Origin: Pyxidicoccus trucidator | GTDB lineage: Bacteria; Myxococcota; Myxococcia; Myxococcales; Myxococcaceae | DNA: 64,000 nucleotides | NCBI RefSeq assembly: GCF_010894435.1 | Contig: NZ_JAAIXZ010000001.1 | Coordinates: 712,322-776,321 of the forward strand | Direction of reading: 5' to 3' | Shown: positions 1 to 10,450 of the stretch, piece after piece | How the letters are laid out: the number at the start of each line of letters is the position of its first letter | Position numbering within the stretch: the stretch's first letter is position 1 | The notes under the pieces: generated by a model | What the model was told of the DNA's origin: nothing | Seen by the model: only the letters and a program-made list of their open reading frames with translations | Databases searched by the model: none | Translations under genes and position numbers: made by a program

Positions 1-1
1 T

Positions 2-1369
<1,368 letters not shown>

Positions 1370-1384
1370 CCGGAAATAGCCCGG

Positions 1385-1416
1385 GCGACCGCTCGTTGTC
1401 AGGAAGCGACCGCTCG
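1385..1416. repeat. 11-bp direct repeat, period 21
   Basis: GCGACCGCTCG occurs at 1385-1395 and again at 1406-1416, exactly 21 bp apart (two helical turns). It lies between hemY and the small membrane peptide that precedes the LytS-type kinase. A same-face protein-binding site is possible. No function can be read from sequence alone. Confidence 0.4.
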
Positions 1417-1491
1417 GGCCGGGGGCGTCAGCACAGCCAGGGAAGGCACGTCAGACTGTAAAGGCATGCTTCCCGGAGCCAGGAGCCCCCC

Positions 1492-1614
1492 ATGTTCGCC
1501 CTCCCCTCCCCCTTCCTCGTCCTCGCCGCCATCCTCCTCTTCCCCATCGTCCTCGCCGGCAGCCTGGTGCTCGACGTCCTGGAGACCGAGGTGGACCCGG
1601 GCCCCGCGCACTGA
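1492..1614 (+). CDS. Small single-span membrane peptide (40 aa)
   Basis: A short frame not overlapped by any better gene. It begins MFALPSPFLVLAAILLFP, continues with a hydrophobic stretch to about residue 29, and ends in an acidic tail (LETEVDPGPAH). AGGAG at 1481-1485 lies seven bases before the ATG, a good ribosome binding site. It ends 31 bases before the LytS-type sensor kinase on the same strand, so it might be a small partner or modulator of that kinase. I do not recognise a family. Supporting evidence is the binding site, the hydrophobic profile and the GC-rich codon positions; the length alone would not justify it. Confidence 0.5.
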   Translation: MFALPSPFLVLAAILLFPIVLAGSLVLDVLETEVDPGPAH

Positions 1615-1628
1615 GCGACGCGGCGGTG

Positions 1629-1634
1629 TAGGCT
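1629..1634 (+). promoter_or_regulatory. Candidate -10 box TAGGCT before the LytS-type kinase
   Basis: TAGGCT ends 11 nt before the ATG at 1646. It belongs to a recurrent TANNNT hexamer placed 6-11 nt before several start codons in this window. No clear -35 box is visible. Confidence 0.4.
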
Positions 1635-1645
1635 TCCGCCGGAGC

Positions 1646-2701
1646 ATGTCGGAGCAGTCGGAAGCCTCCATCGTCCGCGCCACCTTGAGGGCTCTCGTCG
1701 AGCCCCGGAGGCTGCTGCCCATCCTCCTGGTGTGCGCGCCGCTGGTCGCCGCCCAGGTGCGCTTCAGCCGCGAGCCGCTCGCCCTCCACCTGGGCATCCT
1801 GATGTGCCTGCTCTTCGTGGCGGTGGCCCCGGTGTCCTACCGGGTCCTCTTCCCCGAGGGCCTGGACCTGAGCCACGGCGGCGTCCGCCTGCTGCTCTAC
1901 GCCACCGCGGGCAGCGGCGTGGTGCTCACCTCCGGCTTCGTCCTGCCGAAGCTGCTGGGCATGGGCCCCACCTTCCTCACCCAGTCCACCAACCTCGCCG
2001 TGTGCGGCGCCCTCTTCCTCGTGGGCGGCTGGGGCCTGGGCCGCGACATCGGCTTCGAGGTGAGCCTCACCCGCGAGCGCGCCCGCGCCGCGCGCTTCGC
2101 CCTGGAGGCCGAGCAGGCGCAGCTGCTCGCCCTGCGCAGCCACCTGGACCCGCACTTCCTCTTCAACACCCTCAACGCCATCGCCGAGTGGTGCCGCGAG
2201 GACGGCGCCGTGGCCGAGGCCGCCGTGCTGAAGCTGTCCACCATGCTCCGCTCCGTGCTCGCCGGCGTGCGCAGCGCCACGTGGCCCCTGGCCCAGGAGC
2301 TGGAGCTCATCCGCACCCTCTTCGACCTGCACCTCCTGAGGGACCCGGACCTCTTCCAGCTTGGAATGAACGTTCCTTCCGGCCTGGGCGACGTGCCCGT
2401 CCCGCCGCTGGTGCTGCTGCCGCTCGCGGAGAACGCCGTGAAGCACGGCCCCGCCGCAGGCCACCGGGGTCCCCTGTCGCTGGCCATCACCCTGCGCGGC
2501 GACGAGGTGGAGGTGGCCATTGAGAACCCCGGCGCCTCCAAGGGCCCTCGCGAGGGCAGCGCCGGCCTGCCCACCGTGGAGCGCCGCCTGACCCTGGCCT
2601 ATGGCGGCCGGGCCCGCCTCGCGCTCACCAGCACCGACGCCCGCACCCGCGTCACCGTCACCCTGCCCCGCTCGGGCCCCCTCCCAGGAGTCCTCACGTG
2701 A
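1646..2701 (+). CDS. LytS/YehU-type sensor histidine kinase
   Basis: Membrane histidine kinase of the His_kinase (PF06580) type. Hydrophobic segments fill about residues 20-135 (four likely membrane spans), followed by a short coiled linker and the kinase motif SHLDPHFLFNTLNA, with the phospho-accepting His at residue 170. A C-terminal ATPase domain follows (LPLAENAVKHG as the N box, late glycines in GSAGLPTVERRL). The frame stays open upstream to 1466, but ATG 1646 gives a sensible N-terminus and excludes a Pro/Ser-rich out-of-frame reading of the small peptide gene. The stop overlaps the start of the LytTR regulator (GTGA), so the two are almost certainly co-translated. The ligand is unknown. 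Confidence 0.9.
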   Translation: MSEQSEASIVRATLRALVEPRRLLPILLVCAPLVAAQVRFSREPLALHLGILMCLLFVAVAPVSYRVLFPEGLDLSHGGVRLLLYATAGSGVVLTSGFVLPKLLGMGPTFLTQSTNLAVCGALFLVGGWGLGRDIGFEVSLTRERARAARFALEAEQAQLLALRSHLDPHFLFNTLNAIAEWCREDGAVAEAAVLKLSTMLRSVLAGVRSATWPLAQELELIRTLFDLHLLRDPDLFQLGMNVPSGLGDVPVPPLVLLPLAENAVKHGPAAGHRGPLSLAITLRGDEVEVAIENPGASKGPREGSAGLPTVERRLTLAYGGRARLALTSTDARTRVTVTLPRSGPLPGVLT

Positions 2702-3483
2702 GCCCGCCCCTGCGTGTCCTCGTCGCCGATGACGAGCTGCTCGCCCGAAAGCGCCTGTCCCGCCTGCTGGCCGCCTTCCCGGACACGGAGGTGTGTGGCG
2801 AGGCCGCGGACGGAGCGGCCGTCCTCGCCGCCGTGCGCGCCGGGGGCGTGGACGTGGTGCTGCTGGACATCCACATGCCTGGACTCAGCGGCCTGGACGC
2901 GCTGGCCCTGCTGCCGGAGGGACGCCCGCGCGTCATCCTCTGCACCGCCCACGCCGAGCATGCCGTGGACGCCTTCAACCATGGCGCCGTGGACTACGTC
3001 CTCAAGCCCGTGGAGCCCGCGCGCCTGCAGAAGGCCCTGGAGCGCGCCCGCGCGCGCCTGGACGCAGCCCCGAGGGAGGCGCCCGCCGCGGCCGCGGACC
3101 GGACCCCGGCCGCCACCGCCGCCGTGCGCGGGCTGGCGCGGCTGCCCATTCCCACGCGCCAGGGCATCGTCCTGGTGGACCCGGACACGATTTCGCACGC
3201 GGCGCTGGAGGACGAGCTGGTGACGGTGTTCACCGGGCAGGGCGACTTCCTCACCGACTTCACCCTCAACGAGCTGGCGGAGAAGCTGCCCGCGGAGCGC
3301 TTCCACCGCGTCCACCGGCGCGCGCTGCTCAACCTGTCCCACGTCACCCGGCTGGAGCCGCTGGAGACGGGCGGCTACCTGGCGCGCACCGCCCGGGGCC
3401 ATGCGGTGGAGGTCAGCCGCCAGTCCGCGCGCGAGCTGCGGCGCATGCTCGGCCTGCGCCGGGGCGCCGAGGACGAGGGCTGA
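2698..3483 (+). CDS. LytTR-family response regulator
   Basis: Two-domain transcription regulator. Residues about 5-120 form a receiver domain with acidic pocket residues D11/D12 and phospho-acceptor D57 in LLDIHMPGLSG, and a conserved Lys in YVLKPVEP. Residues about 155-258 form a LytTR DNA-binding domain, recognisable from the ERFHRVHRRALLNLSHV segment. A Pro/Ala-rich linker joins them. The GTG start overlaps the stop of the upstream LytS-type kinase, its probable partner. LytTR proteins usually bind pairs of imperfect direct repeats; the target here is unknown. Confidence 0.92.
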   Translation: MSPPLRVLVADDELLARKRLSRLLAAFPDTEVCGEAADGAAVLAAVRAGGVDVVLLDIHMPGLSGLDALALLPEGRPRVILCTAHAEHAVDAFNHGAVDYVLKPVEPARLQKALERARARLDAAPREAPAAAADRTPAATAAVRGLARLPIPTRQGIVLVDPDTISHAALEDELVTVFTGQGDFLTDFTLNELAEKLPAERFHRVHRRALLNLSHVTRLEPLETGGYLARTARGHAVEVSRQSARELRRMLGLRRGAEDEG

Positions 3484-3717
3484 CACCCGGTGCTTCCCGC
3501 TGCCTGACGTCACTGACCCCGCGCGAGGAAGCACCTCGCCACGGGACGTGAAGCCGGCCGCGGCGTGAGAGGGCCTCGATTGCCCCTCCCCACGGGCGCC
3601 TGCGCTCCGCTGCTTCCGCGCCGGCCCGCCTGCGGCCACTTCACCTTGCTGCCCTGCTTCACGAACCTGCCCTGCCTCGCGGCACCGGCTCGCGGCCCCG
3701 CGTCACTTCCGTGCGAC

Positions 3718-4521
3718 TCAGTCCACGCTCACTTCGACGAAGGTGACCTGGCCGCCATTGTTCTGCGAGAAGACCACGGTGCCCTGCTCGGTCCACCGGG
3801 GCGAGTAGCCCTGGCCCAGGCTGTACGACTTCTCCACGTCGAGCTGCCGGTCGAAGTCGATGACGCGCACGTCGCCGTTGGTCAGGCTGGTGGTGCTGTA
3901 GACGATGATGCGGCGCTCCGTCGGCGCCCACTGGGCCTCGGTGCTCGAGACGGGGTTGGGGATGTAGCCGGCCGCGTTCCTCACGAGGCCCTCGTTCGTC
4001 ACCTGCTCCAGGCCGTTGCCGCCCACCCGGACCTTCCACAGCGAGGCCATTCCCGTGCGGCGGGTGGACTGGAACAACAGGTTGCGCCCGTCCGGCGTCC
4101 AGATGGGCTCCGCGTCGTCATGGCCGCGCGTCAGCCGCTCGCTCTTGCCCGACTTCGAGTCGAACACGTGCAGCTCCGCGTGCTCCACCGGGTCGCCCGC
4201 GTTCCACGTGTCCGGCAGCTTCGCGTACGCCACCTGGCGGCCATCCGGAGACACCATCGGCACGCCGCTGCGCTGCGCCAGCAGGACGTCCTTCCCCTTC
4301 TTGTCTACCGTGTACAGTTGCAACGACGTGGTCTGATACACGATGATACGACGCTCGTTGGCGACACCCTCGTCCAGCGACTGGGACTCCGAAGCGTACG
4401 GGTCAACGGACGCTGACGCCTCCGCCGCCGGTTCGCCGCACCCGGCCATGACCAGGGAAGAAGCCATCCACAGCGCGAGGGTCCTACGAGAGAAGCGAGC
4501 TCGGACTTCGGTTGGATGCAT
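3718..4521 (-). CDS. PD40/TolB-like beta-propeller lipoprotein
   Basis: Predicted secreted lipoprotein of 267 residues. The start at 4521 was chosen because AGAGGA lies just upstream and it yields a proper signal peptide ending in the lipobox VMAGC (Cys28). The following residues are G and E, with no Asp at +2. The mature part holds repeated WD40-like PD40 segments: VSPDGRQVAYAK, WTPDGRNLLFQSTR, WAPTERRIIVYSTT and SPRWTEQGTVVFSQ, as in TolB-like propellers. RRIIVYxTTSL occurs twice, near residues 57 and 206, so the fold contains an internal repeat. Nothing indicates an enzyme. It probably binds protein or polysaccharide at the envelope. Confidence 0.78.
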   Translation of the reverse strand: MHPTEVRARFSRRTLALWMASSLVMAGCGEPAAEASASVDPYASESQSLDEGVANERRIIVYQTTSLQLYTVDKKGKDVLLAQRSGVPMVSPDGRQVAYAKLPDTWNAGDPVEHAELHVFDSKSGKSERLTRGHDDAEPIWTPDGRNLLFQSTRRTGMASLWKVRVGGNGLEQVTNEGLVRNAAGYIPNPVSSTEAQWAPTERRIIVYSTTSLTNGDVRVIDFDRQLDVEKSYSLGQGYSPRWTEQGTVVFSQNNGGQVTFVEVSVD

Positions 4522-4671
4522 ACGGTCCTCTGGGTGGAATTGCCCTATTAGACAAGGCGGGTCTGACATGTCGTCCAGGCCCACGCTCCGGGTCATTTCA
4601 CGTCAGAAGTCCTAAACAATCCACCCAGTCTTGAATGACACCGGCACCTGGTCAACGCGCCGTGCGCCGGC

Positions 4672-6093
4672 TCACGGAGACGCGAAGAGCTGGGGAACCC
4701 GCGCTGCGTCATCTCCCAGGACTTCAGAGAGGACACGGTAAGCAGGAGTGGGGAGCGTGGTGCCAGCCCGTGCACATCGGGCCGCCTCGTCCAGGCTGAG
4801 CATGGGGTTGGCGCAGTAGGACTCGCGCCAGTGCTCCACGAGCTGCTGGGAGAAGCGCCTGCCCAGCTCCTCCACGCGCGCCTCGAGCCAGACCTGGGGC
4901 GGCGTGAAGGACACGCGCTGCGGAGTCACGCCCCCGTCATGGAACGTGACGTCATGCTCGTAGCCGTGCTCGGAGAACTGGTCCTGCAGGACGGTGGAGA
5001 GGGGCGCGCGTCGCGAGTCGAGCACGCCGGTGGCGGACAGGGCCACGCGGTGGTCCACCGACAGTCGCAGCGCGTGATACTCGAAGGTCCTCGACACATC
5101 GCGATACTTGGTGACGGGCACGGTGAAGGTGCGCGTGTACGTCCGCGTCTTGGTGACGGTGCGCGTCTTCTTCTCACCCTTGCTGTCCGTGTACTCCTCC
5201 TCCTCGGTGTAGGGCTCCTCGATTGTCTCCGTGCGCTCCTCGTGGTCCGTGTAGGGCACCTGCTCCGTGTAGGGCGCGGTGAGCTCCACGGAGGTGCTGT
5301 CGCGCTCGGTGGAGAAGCGTCCGTCGATTGAGAACTCCGGCCGGGCCGTGGCGCCGGTGGAGAACCAGGGCGAGGTCTCGAAGGCCTCCGTCAGGCGCGA
5401 CCGGAGCCGGTTCAGCTCCGCCTCGCCCAGGCCGGACACGTCGCCCTGGAACCCGGGAGGTCCGAAGAGCTCCGGGGCCGCGGGGGGCCGAGGCGCGTAC
5501 TCGCTCCAATGGGTGCAGTAGCGGAACACCAGCTCCTTCCAGTGCGGGGTGTCCTCCGAGCTGACGGTCCGCAGCCGCTGGCACGCGTCCTTGCCGCTCT
5601 GCAGCACCACGTTCTCCATCTCCCGCTGGATGACGACCATCTCCCGGTGGGCCAGCAGCGGCCGCTTGCGGACCAGGGCCTGCTCCGCCGTCAGCGCCAG
5701 TCCCTGCTGGGCCGGAGCGCCGATGAGCGTGCGCAGGTGCTGGTGCGTCCCGCCCATCTCCTCCAGCAGCGAGCTCTCCAGCGCGCCGTTCAGCTTCGAG
5801 TTCCACTCGGCCCGGTGGTCGAGGAAGCGCAGGAGGTCCGCCTCCGCGGGCTCGTCCCGTCCCTCCATGCGGTAGCGCCGGGCGTTTCCCAGCAGCTGCT
5901 CCAGCGCCCTCCACCGCAGGTCATCCCGGGCGGAGACGAGCTCCGGCTGGTGGGGGCTCTTCTGGACCAGGTCGTCGTAGATGGCGGCGGCCTCGACGAA
6001 CTGGCCCTTGCGCGCCAGGTCATCGGCGCGGCCGCGCAGGGTGGTGCAGGCACTCAGGAGCAGGAACGGCAACAGACGGAGGAGTCGGACCAT
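4672..6093 (-). CDS. Lipoprotein with TPR-like N-terminus and Tyr/Thr-rich segment
   Basis: Uncharacterised 473-residue lipoprotein. ATG 6093 gives a compact signal peptide (MVRLLRLLPFLLLSAC) with Cys16 as lipid attachment site; the open frame upstream to 6189 lacks signal character. The next region (GRADDLARKGQFVEAAAIYDDLVQKS) resembles a tetratricopeptide helix pair. Around residues 290-350 is an odd stretch built from short units such as PYTEQVPYTD, EEPYTEEEEYTD and TRTYTRTFTVPVT, alternating acidic then basic, likely extended beta strands. I do not recognise a catalytic motif. The gene lies 119 bases before the GCS2-like ligase start region and on the same strand, but no shared function is evident. 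Confidence 0.72.
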   Translation of the reverse strand: MVRLLRLLPFLLLSACTTLRGRADDLARKGQFVEAAAIYDDLVQKSPHQPELVSARDDLRWRALEQLLGNARRYRMEGRDEPAEADLLRFLDHRAEWNSKLNGALESSLLEEMGGTHQHLRTLIGAPAQQGLALTAEQALVRKRPLLAHREMVVIQREMENVVLQSGKDACQRLRTVSSEDTPHWKELVFRYCTHWSEYAPRPPAAPELFGPPGFQGDVSGLGEAELNRLRSRLTEAFETSPWFSTGATARPEFSIDGRFSTERDSTSVELTAPYTEQVPYTDHEERTETIEEPYTEEEEYTDSKGEKKTRTVTKTRTYTRTFTVPVTKYRDVSRTFEYHALRLSVDHRVALSATGVLDSRRAPLSTVLQDQFSEHGYEHDVTFHDGGVTPQRVSFTPPQVWLEARVEELGRRFSQQLVEHWRESYCANPMLSLDEAARCARAGTTLPTPAYRVLSEVLGDDAARVPQLFASP

Positions 6094-6213
6094 GGGCGGC
6101 CTGAGGGTTTCGAAGCGGGCGCACTGCCAGCCCGCTGACGCGGCAGGCGGCCGGATATTCACCGCGATGCGCGCGTCCTCGCAATCCACCCACCCCGGAA
6201 GGAGCGGGGCCGC

Positions 6214-7707
6214 CTACTCCACGGGCCAGGTGTGCACGGGCGCTCCGGACTCGGAGTGCTGGAGGTAGCGCTCCAGCATCGCCGCCAGTGCGTCCTGGCG
6301 GGGCAGGCCCGACCCTTCCAGGAAGGCCAGCACCTGCCGCTGCCAGCGTGCGCCGGTGCGCCGCAGCGCCACGCGCCGCTCGATGATGCCCAGCATGGCG
6401 TCCGCGTCGGCCCCGTCCACCCCGGCCTTCACCAGTCCCTCTCGCGCCATCGGCAGCAGCCGGGGCACCAGCTCCATCACCTGCACGGGCCTCGGGCTGG
6501 GCGCCGCCTCCCCGGGCCACAGCAGCTCCGCGTCCAGTCCCTGCCGCGCGGCGCGGATGAAGTTGCCGTACGCGTGGACGAAGGGGAGCGCGGGCAGCAG
6601 CGCGTCCACACCCTCGGCCAGCGCCAGCGTCAGCCCATACAGGAACGCGCCATTGGCCACCATGTCCACCACGGTGGGCCCCGCGGGCAGGGCGCGCAGC
6701 TCGATGCGCAGGTGGCCGGAGTCCTTCGGGTCATAGATGGCGCGGTTCCAGCTCCACACCGTGCTCTGGTGCAGCCGCAGCTCGTCCAGCCCCGGCAGCC
6801 CGCCCGCCGCCACGCGCTCCAGCGGGGACTCGCGCCCCAGCACGGGCAGCAGCGGCGGGTGCAGCGCCACCGACTCGGCGAACAGCTCATAGGCGCCCTC
6901 GCGCGCCCAGCCATGCCCGAAGGACACGCGCGCGTGGGGCTGGAAGCCGCCCTCTCCCGGCTCGCCCCTGTCGTCCACCGCCTGCCGGAACAGCGCCACC
7001 CGCGTCTCGTCCCACAGCTGGCGCCCCAGGAACAGCGGCGAGTTGCCGGACACCGCCAGCACCGGCGCCGTCGCCAACTGCGCCGCGTTGTACAGCCGGG
7101 CGAAGTCACCGGGCGCCACGCGCAGGTGGTACTGGAGCGACGTGTTGGCGCCCTCCAGCGTCACGTCGTCCCAGGTGAGCGCCAGCGCCTCCTTCTCACC
7201 GTGGATGGACACGTGGAAGGGCGAGGCGCGCCGGCGCCGGATGGCCGCCGACAGCGCGCGGTAGCGGGGCAGCCCCGTCAGCGCGCCGCGCCCCAGGTCC
7301 GCCTCGCGCAGCGTGGGGAGGATGCCGATGACGGCCACCCGCGCGCCCTGCGTGGCCGCCGCGCGCCGCACCTCTCCCAGCGTGTCCTCGAACTCCGCGC
7401 GCAGCGCGGTGAAGGGCCGGCCCGCCAGCGGCCCCGGGCGCAGGTTGACCTCCAGGTTGAAGCGGTCCAGCTCCAGCGTCACCCGGGGGTCCACCGTCTG
7501 CGACAGCACCTGCCGGTTGATGGGCAGCGGAAAGCCCGCCGCGTCCACGAGGTACAGCTCCAGCTCCGCGCCGATGGTGCACGCCCCCACCCCGAAGCCC
7601 GGGCGCGCCAGCAGCGTGCGCAGCGCCTCCAGGCTCTCCGTCAGCCGCCGGGAGAAGCGCGCGTAGTCCTCCGGGCGGAACTCCTCCTGTTGGATGGCCA
7701 GACCCAT
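6214..7707 (-). CDS. Glutamate-cysteine ligase family 2 (GCS2/YbdK-like) protein
   Basis: ATP-dependent carboxylate-amine ligase of the GCS2 family, which joins glutamate to an amine such as cysteine. Seen in the sequence: IGAELELYLVD near residue 47 (the conserved glutamates that bind Mg-ATP), FNLEVNLRPGPL near residue 103, SIHGEKEAL, SLQYHLRV, GNSPLFLG, and HLRIELRALPAGPTVVDM in the C-terminal half. At 497 residues it is longer than bacterial YbdK (about 370) and nearer to EgtA-like or multi-domain members. Start 7707 is the first ATG, followed immediately by a reasonable soluble N-terminus. The gene is divergent from rlmN. The exact substrate cannot be read. Confidence 0.8.
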   Translation of the reverse strand: MGLAIQQEEFRPEDYARFSRRLTESLEALRTLLARPGFGVGACTIGAELELYLVDAAGFPLPINRQVLSQTVDPRVTLELDRFNLEVNLRPGPLAGRPFTALRAEFEDTLGEVRRAAATQGARVAVIGILPTLREADLGRGALTGLPRYRALSAAIRRRRASPFHVSIHGEKEALALTWDDVTLEGANTSLQYHLRVAPGDFARLYNAAQLATAPVLAVSGNSPLFLGRQLWDETRVALFRQAVDDRGEPGEGGFQPHARVSFGHGWAREGAYELFAESVALHPPLLPVLGRESPLERVAAGGLPGLDELRLHQSTVWSWNRAIYDPKDSGHLRIELRALPAGPTVVDMVANGAFLYGLTLALAEGVDALLPALPFVHAYGNFIRAARQGLDAELLWPGEAAPSPRPVQVMELVPRLLPMAREGLVKAGVDGADADAMLGIIERRVALRRTGARWQRQVLAFLEGSGLPRQDALAAMLERYLQHSESGAPVHTWPVE

Positions 7708-7830
7708 ATGGGCTCAAGGTGGGCACGGTCGGCTGCTCCTGCACGGGGGCGGAGGGGCCCGCCCGCCCGCCTGCGGACCTCCTGCCCTGGCGGGGGAGAT
7801 GCACGCCCGCCGGGTGTGTTATCTCCGTCC

Positions 7831-8916
<1,086 letters not shown>

Positions 8917-8994
8917 GGGTGGGGCGGTAAGCACGAGCGGGTGTCACCCACGTCCGTTAACGTGCGCGACCTTCTCCATCCCGAGGTTCGCGCG

Positions 8995-9861
8995 ATGTCC
9001 ACCGCACCCATGACACCTCCCGCCGCCGCCGCGGGAACCTTCAAGCTTGGCGACCTCACCGTGAATCGCATGGGCTTCGGCGCCATGCGCATCACCGGCG
9101 AGGGCATCTGGGGCGAGCCGAGGAATCCCACCGAGGCGAAGGCGGTGCTGCGCCGCGCTGTGGAGCTGGGCGTGCAGCTCATCGACACCGCGGACTCGTA
9201 CGGGCCCGACGTCTCCGAGCGGCTCATCGGCGAGACGCTCCACCCGTACCCGGCGGGGGTCGTCATCGCCACCAAGGGCGGTCTGGTCCGCCCCGCCCCC
9301 GGTGCCTGGGAGCGCGACTGCCGCCCCGAGCACCTCACCCGCGCACTGGAGGGCAGCCTCAAGCGCCTGCGCGTGGAGCGCATCGACGTGTACCAGCTCC
9401 ACACGGTGGACCCGCGCGTGCCGCTGGAGGAGTCCGTCGGGACGCTCGCGCGCCTGCGGGAGCAGGGGAAGATCCGCCATGTCGCGCTGTCCAACGTCAC
9501 GGTGGCGCAGCTGCGCGCGGCGCGGCGCATCGTCCCCATCGTCTCGGTGCAGAACCGCTACAACCTCACGGACCGGAGCAGCGACGACGTGCTGGCCGAG
9601 TGCGAGCGCGAGGGCCTGGGCTTCATGCCCTACTTCCCGCTGGCGGCCAACGCGCTGACGGGGAGCGCCAGCCCGCTGGTCCAGGCAGCGAAGCGCCATG
9701 GCGTCGCGCCGGGGCAGCTCGCGCTTGCATGGCTGCTGCACCGCTCGCCCGTCATGCTACCGATTCCTGGCACCTCCTCCGTCAAACACCTGGAGGAGAA
9801 CGTCGCCGCGGCGGCGATGAAGCTCTCCGCGGACGAGCTGCGCGCGCTGGAGCGTGGGTGA
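8995..9861 (+). CDS. Aldo/keto reductase
   Basis: NADP-dependent oxidoreductase with a TIM-barrel fold. The catalytic tetrad is complete: D64 and Y69 in LIDTADSYG, K94 in VIATKGG, H136 in VYQLHTVD. Cofactor-binding segments AWLLHRSPVMLPIPGTSS and VKHLEENVAAA lie near the C-terminus. Length 288 is typical. ATG 8995 with GAGG upstream was preferred over the GTG at 8941, which would add a Pro/Val-rich tail absent from the family. Substrate unknown. No operon partner is obvious. Confidence 0.88.
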   Translation: MSTAPMTPPAAAAGTFKLGDLTVNRMGFGAMRITGEGIWGEPRNPTEAKAVLRRAVELGVQLIDTADSYGPDVSERLIGETLHPYPAGVVIATKGGLVRPAPGAWERDCRPEHLTRALEGSLKRLRVERIDVYQLHTVDPRVPLEESVGTLARLREQGKIRHVALSNVTVAQLRAARRIVPIVSVQNRYNLTDRSSDDVLAECEREGLGFMPYFPLAANALTGSASPLVQAAKRHGVAPGQLALAWLLHRSPVMLPIPGTSSVKHLEENVAAAAMKLSADELRALERG

Positions 9862-10009
9862 CGTAGCGAAGTGCGGGGCCCTCCCCACACCACCCACGTG
9901 TGTGCGTCCTGTCGATGACGGACACCGCTGGTGAAACCCGAGGGGGGCCCTTGCACGCGACATGGGCGTGGGCACATTCTTTCCATCGGCTTCCCCGGGG
10001 AGGTGGGCG

Positions 10010-10387
10010 ATGCTTTCCATCCAGGAGCACGCAACGCTGGACGAGGCGAGCAGCGACTTGCTCGACTTCATCCTCGAGCCGTTCAACTGGCTCTCGGTGG
10101 CACAGACGGACCCGGCCGCGTGGCCCGGGCAGAACACGGTGTACCAGCGCCGCGTGGGCCCGCTGCGCATCTGTGCCTCGGTGGACGTGGGCGCCACGCT
10201 GGACGTCTACCTGCACGTCGCCTTCCGCGCGCCGGGCCTCACGCCCGTGAAGGCCGCGGACCACCTGGAGGGCTTCCTCAAGCAGCGCCTGCCGCTGACG
10301 CCCAACTCCGAGTGGCAGGTGGAAGTCGACGAGCGCCGGTGGATTCACTTCTCCCGGCGCTACGCGGCCCCGCACCTCAAGGCTTGA
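10010..10387 (+). CDS. Conserved-looking small protein, unknown function
   Basis: A 125-residue soluble protein with no signal peptide or membrane span and no motif I recognise. It contains the string FILEPFNWLSVAQTD, then alternating strands (GPLRICASVDVGATLDVYLHV) and a final WQVEVDERRWIHFSRRY. Start 10010 is supported by GGGGAGG eight bases upstream; the frame is open to 9962 but that extension looks non-coding. It stands alone between the aldo/keto reductase and the convergent cyclase gene. Codon usage matches its neighbours, which supports a real gene. Confidence 0.65.
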   Translation: MLSIQEHATLDEASSDLLDFILEPFNWLSVAQTDPAAWPGQNTVYQRRVGPLRICASVDVGATLDVYLHVAFRAPGLTPVKAADHLEGFLKQRLPLTPNSEWQVEVDERRWIHFSRRYAAPHLKA

Positions 10388-10450
10388 GCCGCGCCAGCGC
10401 TCAAGCCGTCATCTCAAGTCCTGAGCCGCGTCAGCGCCCAGGCCGTCATC

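Noticed and set aside
6232-7830. The rlmN frame extended upstream across the GCS2 gene
   Set aside because: The upstream part is an Arg/Gln/His-rich antisense reading of the GCS2 gene.
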